Assembly (NCBI GenBank): GCA_002068775.1
Contig: MWAX01000074.1
Span: 1-6,085 of the forward strand
DNA length: 6,085 bases
Reading direction: 5' to 3'
Source: Actinobacteria bacterium ADurb.Bin346
Lineage (GTDB): Bacteria; Actinomycetota; Humimicrobiia; Humimicrobiales; Humimicrobiaceae
The notes under the pieces are model-generated. The model was not told where the DNA came from and did no database searches. It was given only the letters and a program-made list of their open reading frames with translations. Below, one piece after another: positions 1-5,756 of the stretch (position 1 is its first letter; each line of letters begins with the position of its first letter). The translations under genes and the position numbers were made by a program.

Positions 1-1
1 A

Positions 2-34
2 CATTATATATACTTTATATCAACATTATATCAA
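2..34. repeat. Three short 11-bp AT-rich tandem repeats
   Basis: Three adjacent 11-bp units occupy 2-12, 13-23 and 24-34. On the plus strand they read CATTATATATA, CTTTATATCAA and CATTATATCAA; the last two differ at one base. They lie in a tract (1-99) of about 14% G+C that also holds a perfect 10-bp palindrome, ATTATATAAT, at 40-49. The period is close to one helical turn, so the DNA may be bent or easily melted, and the tract contains several TATAAT-like hexamers on the minus strand. No correctly spaced -35/-10 pair was found. It lies downstream of the flippase-like gene and could be upstream of the next gene beyond the window. In DNA this AT-rich, short repeats can arise by chance. Confidence 0.45.
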
Positions 35-99
35 TCATAATTATATAATAATCAGTTTTTATTAAATTTTAAATCAGGAAATTAAAATTCTGAAAGAAA

Positions 100-1230
100 T
101 CATGGAGTGTTCACTGCAGTCTTTGGCCTGTAAAAAGGCAGGGATATTATAATCATGGAGATAATCCCAAGGATAACAGAAAAAGAAAGCATTATAAGAT
201 GGTAGCTGAACCCGACCGTTATAGCAATCCCGCTTGAAAAGCCAAGCGCAATAAATGCAAGAGCAAAGGCGCCTTCATAAGTGCCAAACCCTGCCAGAGC
301 ATGTGTCGGGAGCACTGCAGATATTTCAGCGACTACTGTTGCAAGAAAAATCACCCAGAAACTCAAATTTGAAAAACCATAACCCATTGGTTTAAGAACA
401 GCATGAACAGCCATGTAATAAGCAAGGAATTTGAGCACCCTGCAGATAACTGAGTAAAAATATACTTTGCCGTACACCCTTCTCTGCTTAATTAAATCAA
501 TGCTTGTATTGATGTCACAAAGCTTATGGAAGATATAACTTACAGCCCTGTTTTTCCCGGCTCTCTTATTCATTACATGTCTGTCTATAAGTCCAGTAAA
601 AAACCTTATAACCGGCGAAAGATAAAACAATAGCAGCATTGAAGCTATAAGAAGCAGTGATGCAATAAGTATTACAGGCCATGAAGAGAAAGAAAAGCTG
701 GCAAACCCCATTGTCAGCCACACTATAATTATGCTTACAACTATAAGAGTAAAGACAATCGCAAGGTCAAACACCATTATAAGGACCATTGTTGATATGC
801 CAACCTCAACCGGAAACTTGAATTTTCTTGTAAGCACATAAACATAGGAGAGCTCGCCTGTTCTTGCCGGCAGGACCATCACAAATGCATTTCTAATGAG
901 CGCAGTCAGGAACATATCAAAAAACCTGATATTGCCTGTGCCTACAAGCAGCTGGGTGCGGTATGCCCTGAAGATATCGCTTATAAAAATGATACATATG
1001 GCAGCAATTATTGACGGTTTATAAATATTGACAATTGCGCTTTTTATTTCTTCAAAAGATACCTGCCTGAGCAGGAAAATGACCAGGAATATGCCAAACC
1101 CCACCACAATGACTATATTTAAAATTCTCAGCAGCAGGCTGCGCCATTTTTTGGGTTTTTTTGACGCTGCATTTTCAGGCGTTTTAATGTTTTCTGAAAT
1201 GCTGTTTCCATTATTTGCAGGTTCAGGCAT
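100..1230 (-). CDS. Flippase-like integral membrane protein (LPG synthase TM / UPF0104 family)
   Basis: A polytopic membrane protein of 376 residues, similar to the lysylphosphatidylglycerol-synthase transmembrane (YbhN/AglD/HpnL-like) family. Members have been linked to lipid-linked sugar or lipid translocation, usually without proven biochemistry. A hydrophilic N-terminal tail of about 28 residues, rich in Asn, Pro and Lys, precedes the first membrane helix; seven to eight hydrophobic segments follow. Two family signatures are visible: LPARTGEL at about residues 120-127 (the usual P-A-R-x-G-E block) and AGFGTYEGAF at about 313-322 near the C-terminus. No MprF-type catalytic domain is attached, so aminoacyl transfer to lipid is not expected. 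The ATG at 1230 was chosen because GGAG lies 10 nt upstream; a TTG at 1272 in the same frame would add 14 residues and overlap the radical SAM gene by 17 nt. The 25-nt gap to that gene implies co-transcription. The substrate is unknown. Confidence 0.9.
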   Translation of the reverse strand: MPEPANNGNSISENIKTPENAASKKPKKWRSLLLRILNIVIVVGFGIFLVIFLLRQVSFEEIKSAIVNIYKPSIIAAICIIFISDIFRAYRTQLLVGTGNIRFFDMFLTALIRNAFVMVLPARTGELSYVYVLTRKFKFPVEVGISTMVLIMVFDLAIVFTLIVVSIIIVWLTMGFASFSFSSWPVILIASLLLIASMLLLFYLSPVIRFFTGLIDRHVMNKRAGKNRAVSYIFHKLCDINTSIDLIKQRRVYGKVYFYSVICRVLKFLAYYMAVHAVLKPMGYGFSNLSFWVIFLATVVAEISAVLPTHALAGFGTYEGAFALAFIALGFSSGIAITVGFSYHLIMLSFSVILGIISMIIISLPFYRPKTAVNTP

Positions 1231-1240
1231 ATTGTAAGAA

Positions 1241-1244
1241 CTCC
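1241..1244 (-). promoter_or_regulatory. Shine-Dalgarno GGAG deciding the flippase-like gene start
   Basis: GGAG on the minus strand ends 10 nt before the ATG at 1230. It sits in the short gap after the radical SAM stop codon (TAG, 1258-1256). The competing TTG at 1272 has only a weak AAAGAAG-like purine stretch upstream, inside the preceding gene. This favours the shorter protein and re-initiation or independent initiation after the upstream stop. Confidence 0.55.
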
Positions 1245-1255
1245 GGGTTTGCTGC

Positions 1256-2647
1256 CTATCCTTTTGTGGCAAATCTTTGTATCTGCTTCTTTAAAGGAGA
1301 CATCATCTTTATTATAGATTCGCCGTACTTGGAATAATATATTTTAAAAAGCAGTGCTCTTTTAAGAGACCTGCCCCTGTAGACTCTCCATGGAAATCTC
1401 CTGTAGCACTGCAGTATCTGTTTTCTTGTAAACTGAGGCATTTTAAGATAAGTGTCTGTCCTGGATACAAACTCTTCTTCCTCTTTTTCTTTCTCGATGA
1501 AATTGTTTTCTATGCAGACATCATATAATGGAGTCCCCGGATAGGGTTCAAAAATGTAATTTACTATGCTGTTTGGCTGTATTTTACGATTCAGGTTAAC
1601 AGTTTCCATATGATTTGCAACGGTTTCAAATGGAAAACCTACTATATTGAATGTTTTTGTCTTTATTCCTACTTTTTTTGCAAGCAGGAAGGCCTCTTCA
1701 ATCTTTTTATTGCTCATCGGTCTTTTTAGAATTTCTTTCCTGAATTTTTCATCTCCCTGCTCAAGTCCCATTGCAATACGGTAACATCCGGCATCTTTGA
1801 GCATTTCAAGTATTGACTGGTCAAGATTTTCAACACGGGTGTTTATTTCAAAAGGGTAACCTATTTCTGTCTTATAGGCTTTACAGAACTGCTCAACATA
1901 ATTCTTGTTGATTGTAAACACATCATCATTTAAATAAACAGATTTGACCCTATACCTGGTAACAACATCCTTTATTTCAGCTATTACATTTTCCATGCTC
2001 CTAAACCTGACATATCTGCCCTCTGCCACTTTACGTAAACCGCTGTTGCTGCAATATGTGCAGCTATACGGGCATCCCCTGGATGCCATGAACTCTGCCC
2101 TGTCATAATCTGAGTTTATTATTTCCTGGAAATCAAACAGTTCCCTGTCCACAAATGGCAGCTCGTCCAGGTTTTCAATAAAGGGTCTGCAGGGATTAGG
2201 GTATACTTTTCCATCTTTTTTAACCCAGATATTTTTTATACCTGTAATATCCTGTCCCCTTTCAAGTGCATTGACAAGCTCAAGAAGCGCAAACTCGCCC
2301 TCACCAACGCACACAGCATCAAGATATTCATTTGTTTCCAGCTCCTCGGGCACAAGGCTTATATGCGGTCCACCGCAAATAGTAAAAACTCCAAGATGGC
2401 TTATGTCTTTAAGAAGCCTTTTGATATATTTATATTGAAAACTTACAGTGGTGATCCCGACGATCCCCGGTTTAAACTGCTCGATTTTTGATATAAGAGG
2501 TTTGGGGTCATAATTGCCATAAATATACTGGAGGTCTGTCTGATGACCGGCTTTTTTAAGCATTGCTGAAAGTGAGCCAAGACCGTAATGATAACTTAAG
2601 GCGCCGCCCCTTATATTGATATCAGGATATACAAATAATACTTTCAC
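1256..2647 (-). CDS. B12-binding-domain radical SAM protein
   Basis: A 463-residue protein with the BchE-like architecture. Residues 1 to about 135 form a Rossmann-like cobalamin-binding-type domain (MKVLFVYPD start, GGPH at 92-95, VGEGE at 114-118). A radical SAM TIM-barrel covers about 185-375, with the iron-sulfur motif Cys192-x3-Cys196-x2-Cys199 (RGCPYSCTYCS), YLNDDVF at 238-244, GLEQG at 294-298 and GFPFET at 336-341. The C-terminal tail has an acidic run (about 385-392) and then a basic, aromatic end that may touch the membrane. Enzymes of this class bind a [4Fe-4S] cluster, cleave S-adenosylmethionine to a 5'-deoxyadenosyl radical, and often methylate or couple unactivated carbons in lipids, hopanoids, pigments or antibiotics. 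The classical cobalamin-ligand motif DxHxxG is not seen in the N-terminal domain. The start is GTG, with GGGAGG 9 nt upstream. It heads a two-gene operon with the flippase-like protein. The substrate cannot be read from sequence. Confidence 0.93.
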   Translation of the reverse strand: MKVLFVYPDINIRGGALSYHYGLGSLSAMLKKAGHQTDLQYIYGNYDPKPLISKIEQFKPGIVGITTVSFQYKYIKRLLKDISHLGVFTICGGPHISLVPEELETNEYLDAVCVGEGEFALLELVNALERGQDITGIKNIWVKKDGKVYPNPCRPFIENLDELPFVDRELFDFQEIINSDYDRAEFMASRGCPYSCTYCSNSGLRKVAEGRYVRFRSMENVIAEIKDVVTRYRVKSVYLNDDVFTINKNYVEQFCKAYKTEIGYPFEINTRVENLDQSILEMLKDAGCYRIAMGLEQGDEKFRKEILKRPMSNKKIEEAFLLAKKVGIKTKTFNIVGFPFETVANHMETVNLNRKIQPNSIVNYIFEPYPGTPLYDVCIENNFIEKEKEEEEFVSRTDTYLKMPQFTRKQILQCYRRFPWRVYRGRSLKRALLFKIYYSKYGESIIKMMSPLKKQIQRFATKG

Positions 2648-2678
2648 TTTATTAAACCTCCCGTATTGATTTGATGAA

Positions 2679-2706
2679 ATTATAGTACTCAGATAAACTG
2701 CGTCAA
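2679..2706 (-). promoter_or_regulatory. Sigma70-type promoter of the radical SAM/flippase operon
   Basis: On the minus strand, TTGACG (2706-2701, five of six consensus bases) is followed after 16 nt by a perfect TATAAT (2684-2679). The predicted start site is near 2672, giving a leader of about 25 nt that contains the GGGAGG ribosome site at 2662-2657. The spacing, box quality and position immediately before the GTG at 2647 make this the best-supported promoter in the window. It lies just downstream of the 30-bp repeat array, whose nearest clear unit ends about 25 bp from the -35 box. Confidence 0.8.
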
Positions 2707-2707
2707 G

Positions 2708-2840
2708 TGTATTTATTTTAGCTTTAGCTATGTTTATCTTAGCCGCTTAGATTTTAACTGTGTTTATACTGGCCGCTTATATTTTAGCTATGTTTATCCT
2801 GACCGCTTATATTTTCGTTTTATTTGCCCTGGCAGCTTAT
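2708..2840. repeat. Imperfect 30-bp tandem repeat array, four to five units
   Basis: Units start every 30 bp, at 2731, 2761, 2791 and 2821. On the plus strand each begins TGTTTAT (TATTTGC in the last) and carries a core like CCGCTTATATTTT at positions 13-25. Units 2731-2760 and 2761-2790 match at 24 of 30 positions; 2761-2790 and 2791-2820 match at 25 of 30. The fourth matches its neighbour at 15 of its first 20 bases and then diverges. A shortened copy with an apparent 7-bp loss occupies about 2708-2730. The minus-strand core is TAAGCGGYCAG. The array fills most of the gap between the glycosyltransferase stop and the radical SAM promoter. No strong hairpin or U-tract was found inside a unit, so it does not look like a terminator. 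It may be an operator array or a decaying minisatellite. Confidence 0.85.
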
Positions 2841-2856
2841 CAATGCAATCAAGAAG

Positions 2857-5184
2857 TCATTTTTTAGGCTTTATTGAAATGTTCCTGAAAAGGACTGAAA
2901 GCTCACGGGTATCGCTGCTGATTTTAAGCTCCCGGGGAACTGTGGAGTATCTGTACCTGAAAACAAGATCATTTATGCCGTCTTTTATAATGCTTTCAGG
3001 CAAATCAAAAGATAATCTTGAAAAATCAGCATCAGCATTAAATTCATGACTTCCCACTTCCACATTGTTTAAAAATACTGTTATTGTCTGCCTGTCCTTT
3101 TTATTATCCAGCGGTTTTGCAGTTATATCCAGGACATAGTCCTTTATTATCCCGTTTATTTCAATAAATATGACAGAAAATTTACCCGTTGCCCAGGTGC
3201 CTATCCCGCTTTCAACATTGCTGAACCCATAAATAAGATAAGGTGCTGACGTGACACTGGCAAAATCGACTTCCACCATACCGCCAATACCTGTTTCAAT
3301 AACATTATTTTCTTCAGGAACAAACACTTGCATGAAGCTGACCCTCTGCTGCCTTTCTGTAACAGCAGGAAAATAGTAAAGCCTTGAAACATCGTCCCTT
3401 GCAGTCAATACCTGGTATTTGCTTAAACTGTCAAGGAGCTTCTTTATGGAGGGGTCAACATGCTCTTTAGTAAAAAGTGATTTTGATGTAAGTACCCAGA
3501 CATTTTTATCAGGATTATTATTTAAAACATCCACAAAAGCCATAAGGCTGCGCAGGACTTCGGCGCCATAGGTGTCATCTATCACTTTCCCATCTTCATC
3601 ATGGTATGGCGCCCATGAAACAAGGTTCCCCGTCCATAGCCAGTAATCTACTTTACCTGTATATGGCGGAGAATTGTAAATATCAGTAGTTATTACAATA
3701 TCGCCTGGCTTCAGATGCTGTGCAACATATTTTGCACCGGTCGCCGCATCCCAGTGTATGTTCCATGAATTGGAAATTGAATAATAAATATTTAAAGTCT
3801 CATTATGTTTTTTATAAGCCAGCTTCCAGCTCTCCCTGAAATTTATCCCATCCACAAGAAATATTGAAGTCACACAGAAAATGATAGTGAGAAATATTAT
3901 TGCCGGTTTTGAAAAAACCTGGCCTGCTTTAGCCTGCCTGTCAGAAACGCTGCCGGTTACACTTTTATTCTCTGCAGACATTTCAGTATTCAGGAGGATT
4001 TCTCTCTTTTTGCTGCTGAATCTTTCTTTGAACGCGACTATTGCACCGGACACAAGCTTTACTGCCGACACTGAAATAAAAAAGACAGAATAAGAAAAAC
4101 CTGTGATAAAAAGCGGCATTAAAAAATACATATAGCGCTGCTGTCCATACATATTTCCAAAAGAAATAAAAACAATGGTCAGTATAAAGGTTGAAAGAAC
4201 AAGAAAAAGATTAAAGGGCCACCTGAAATTGTTTCGAGCTGTTATAAAGTTTTCATTTAGCAAAAAATCTTCCGGCTGACTCTTTTTCCTGATAGAAATA
4301 AATATTGCAAATGCTATAAATATAAGAATACCAGTCATAAATACCCAAAACATTTTTTGAAACATGATATTAAGCATCCTGAAATAAAAAGGATCCGGAA
4401 ACTTAAGATAAGCAGCTGTCATGGATTTAAAGCTGCTGTCTGCTGCATAAAAACTCCTGCCCACTTTCCAGAAAAATACCTGGTTTATAATCTGCAGCAC
4501 ATTTAAGGCAAGCACAATAATAAATGGTATGATTATCTCTTTTTTAAAGAACTGTTTGCCTTTGTAAAATATAAGAAGCGGGAAAAGCAGGATAAGAGTA
4601 ATGCCCACTCCGTGGACAAGAGGTGTCAGCACCATAAAAACTGCAGCAAGTACCCTGAAAGGTTTTTTATCTTTTATAAAACCAAGGTAAAAGAAAAGGA
4701 AAGCCAGTACGTAAAAGAACTGGTAATCCGAATAATACCTTGCTTCTCTTGAAAACTGGACATACCATGTTGACAGACACATTATCAATGCACTTAAGAA
4801 GCCTGCATATTTATTTGCCAGCTCTTTGCCTATAAAATAACTGACTATTATTGAGCCGACCCCAGATAAAACACTGACTATGCGAAATGAGAATTCCCCG
4901 GGCCCGAAAATTAGGACAGGAAGGGCTTTGAGATAATAATCAAATATGCCGTGCCATAAAATATTTCCTGAAGGCAGCCTCGGATATCCATATTTTAGTA
5001 TACTTATGGTACCTATAAATGTGTGGCCGTCATCGCCCCAGAACGACAGATACCCGAGGTTTCTGATTCGCAGATAAAACCCGAACCCTGCTATGGCAAG
5101 CAGGCACAGAAAAGTAAGGACATTTTTTAAGTCCTTAAAATAAATTTTAATCCATATATTGGAATTTAATGGTCTTTGCATCAT
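2857..5184 (-). CDS. ArnT/PMT-like (GT-C fold) membrane glycosyltransferase with C-terminal beta domain
   Basis: A 775-residue polytopic protein resembling family-39/83 glycosyltransferases, which move a sugar from a polyprenyl phosphate carrier to an acceptor on the outer face of the cytoplasmic membrane. The first helix (about 21-37) is followed by the acidic loop motif FWGDDGHT (48-55), where the family keeps its catalytic Asp/Glu pair. SREARYYS (145-152) and VHGVG (190-194) match further conserved loop blocks. About ten more membrane segments run to about 445, interrupted by a hydrophilic, charged, probably cytoplasmic insert at about 385-425. Residues 450-610 form a soluble region containing LKPGDIVI (491-498), as in PMT-like proteins. 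Residues about 630-775 look like an extra extracytoplasmic beta-sandwich, possibly carbohydrate-binding, ending in SSDTRELSVLF (756-766). The start is the first of two adjacent ATGs; there is no Shine-Dalgarno, consistent with a leaderless transcript. Donor and acceptor are unknown. Confidence 0.88.
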   Translation of the reverse strand: MMQRPLNSNIWIKIYFKDLKNVLTFLCLLAIAGFGFYLRIRNLGYLSFWGDDGHTFIGTISILKYGYPRLPSGNILWHGIFDYYLKALPVLIFGPGEFSFRIVSVLSGVGSIIVSYFIGKELANKYAGFLSALIMCLSTWYVQFSREARYYSDYQFFYVLAFLFFYLGFIKDKKPFRVLAAVFMVLTPLVHGVGITLILLFPLLIFYKGKQFFKKEIIIPFIIVLALNVLQIINQVFFWKVGRSFYAADSSFKSMTAAYLKFPDPFYFRMLNIMFQKMFWVFMTGILIFIAFAIFISIRKKSQPEDFLLNENFITARNNFRWPFNLFLVLSTFILTIVFISFGNMYGQQRYMYFLMPLFITGFSYSVFFISVSAVKLVSGAIVAFKERFSSKKREILLNTEMSAENKSVTGSVSDRQAKAGQVFSKPAIIFLTIIFCVTSIFLVDGINFRESWKLAYKKHNETLNIYYSISNSWNIHWDAATGAKYVAQHLKPGDIVITTDIYNSPPYTGKVDYWLWTGNLVSWAPYHDEDGKVIDDTYGAEVLRSLMAFVDVLNNNPDKNVWVLTSKSLFTKEHVDPSIKKLLDSLSKYQVLTARDDVSRLYYFPAVTERQQRVSFMQVFVPEENNVIETGIGGMVEVDFASVTSAPYLIYGFSNVESGIGTWATGKFSVIFIEINGIIKDYVLDITAKPLDNKKDRQTITVFLNNVEVGSHEFNADADFSRLSFDLPESIIKDGINDLVFRYRYSTVPRELKISSDTRELSVLFRNISIKPKK

Positions 5185-5192
5185 GAAACTAA

Positions 5193-5221
5193 ATTGTATT
5201 ATTTTTATTTGCTTACTTCAA
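5193..5221 (-). promoter_or_regulatory. Predicted promoter of the glycosyltransferase gene, probably leaderless
   Basis: On the minus strand, TTGAAG (5221-5216, four of six consensus bases) and TACAAT (5198-5193, five of six) are separated by exactly 17 nt. Transcription normally starts about 6-8 nt after the -10 box, which places it at 5187-5184, on or within three bases of the ATG. The lack of any Shine-Dalgarno sequence before this ATG fits a leaderless mRNA. The surrounding DNA is AT-rich, so a chance match is possible. Confidence 0.6.
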
Positions 5222-5265
5222 ATCATGTTTCTGTATTAGCATCCAAAATAATGATAATAAAAAAA

Positions 5266-5730
5266 TTAATTCATAACTTCTATTGCATAATCGTTTTTCT
5301 CAAGTTCTTTGCCATTAGATGCATTAGTTAATTTTACATTTGTCTCCTGCGCTCTCCTGGTTTTTTTTATTTCTTCTTTCCCGATTTCAGATTTCTTTGA
5401 AAATTCAAGACTCAATCCAACAACATCTGCAGTTATGCTGATAATGTTGAACTTTTTACCATCTCTGTTTTCCCACGTTCTAAGATTAATGTGTCCCCCT
5501 GCAAAGATTCTATCACCTTTTTTCAGTGAATTTGCACAGTTTTCAGCAAGGTGATTCCAGGTCGTAATATTAAAGAAATCAACAGTATTATTCTCTTCTC
5601 CGTCAGCATATTTCCATCTTTTGTTAACAGCTATGCTCATTTCTGTTATAGCAACTCCTTCATTTGTATATTTTAATTCCGGATCTCTTGTAAGATTACC
5701 TAAAAGAAATATATGATTAATATTTACCAC
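5266..5730 (-). CDS. ssb: Single-stranded DNA-binding protein lacking the acidic C-terminal tip
   Basis: A 154-residue bacterial SSB. The OB-fold covers residues 1 to about 106 and keeps the family blocks: LLGNLTRDPELKYTNEGVAI (9-28), the SIAVNKRW strand (32-39), VDFFNITTWNHLAENCANSL (50-69), and KKGDRIFAGGHINLRTWENR (70-89). It should bind exposed single-stranded DNA as a tetramer during replication, repair or recombination. The tail after about 110 is short, Lys/Glu-rich and ends YAIEVMN. The usual DDDIPF-like acidic tip that recruits partner proteins is absent, and the other two frames near the stop do not encode one. It may therefore be a secondary paralogue, as in competence- or sporulation-associated SsbB proteins. 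The start is GTG with AGGAGG just 4 nt upstream, a strong but close ribosome site. The 26-nt gap to the TadE-like gene implies one operon. No clear terminator follows. Confidence 0.95.
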   Translation of the reverse strand: MVNINHIFLLGNLTRDPELKYTNEGVAITEMSIAVNKRWKYADGEENNTVDFFNITTWNHLAENCANSLKKGDRIFAGGHINLRTWENRDGKKFNIISITADVVGLSLEFSKKSEIGKEEIKKTRRAQETNVKLTNASNGKELEKNDYAIEVMN

Positions 5731-5734
5731 TTAT

Positions 5735-5740
5735 CCTCCT
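5735..5740 (-). promoter_or_regulatory. Perfect but closely spaced Shine-Dalgarno for ssb
   Basis: AGGAGG on the minus strand lies 4 nt before the GTG at 5730, shorter than the usual 5-9 nt. No better start codon lies just downstream before the conserved OB-fold strand begins, so the GTG is still the best start. The site falls in the 26-nt gap after the TadE-like gene. Confidence 0.7.
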
Positions 5741-5756
5741 ATTTTCGCTAATTTTA

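Noticed and set aside
65..89. Possible terminator hairpin after the flippase-like gene (8-bp inverted repeat, 9-nt loop)
   Set aside because: The stem is entirely A-T and is not followed by a T run in the transcription direction, so it should be too weak to act as an intrinsic terminator.
1028..1237. Plus-strand open frame of 69 codons
   Set aside because: It lies antisense inside the flippase-like gene, has no ribosome site or recognisable domain, and is a shadow of the real reading frame.
2708..2850. CRISPR array
   Set aside because: The 30-bp units abut one another with no unique spacers and vary along their length, so this is a simple tandem repeat.
2678..3049. Plus-strand open frame running through the 30-bp repeats (a 10-residue periodic peptide, roughly VYxxRLYFxY) into an ATG at 2843
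   Set aside because: The repeat portion has no start codon in frame, and the part after 2857 is antisense to the conserved end of the glycosyltransferase. A 30-bp period automatically keeps one frame open, so this looks accidental.
3201..3392. Minus-strand open frame of 63 codons within the glycosyltransferase gene
   Set aside because: It overlaps the real gene in another frame, with no independent signals or similarity.
3881..4093. Plus-strand open frame of 70 codons
   Set aside because: It is antisense to the glycosyltransferase insert region, with no ribosome site or family features.
5251..5275. T-rich run after the ssb stop as a terminator
   Set aside because: There are seven T residues on the minus strand but no credible GC-containing stem in front of them.
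5309..5554. Plus-strand open frame of 81 codons
   Set aside because: It is antisense to ssb, which is unmistakable on the other strand. Its hydrophobic look comes from complementing SSB codons.
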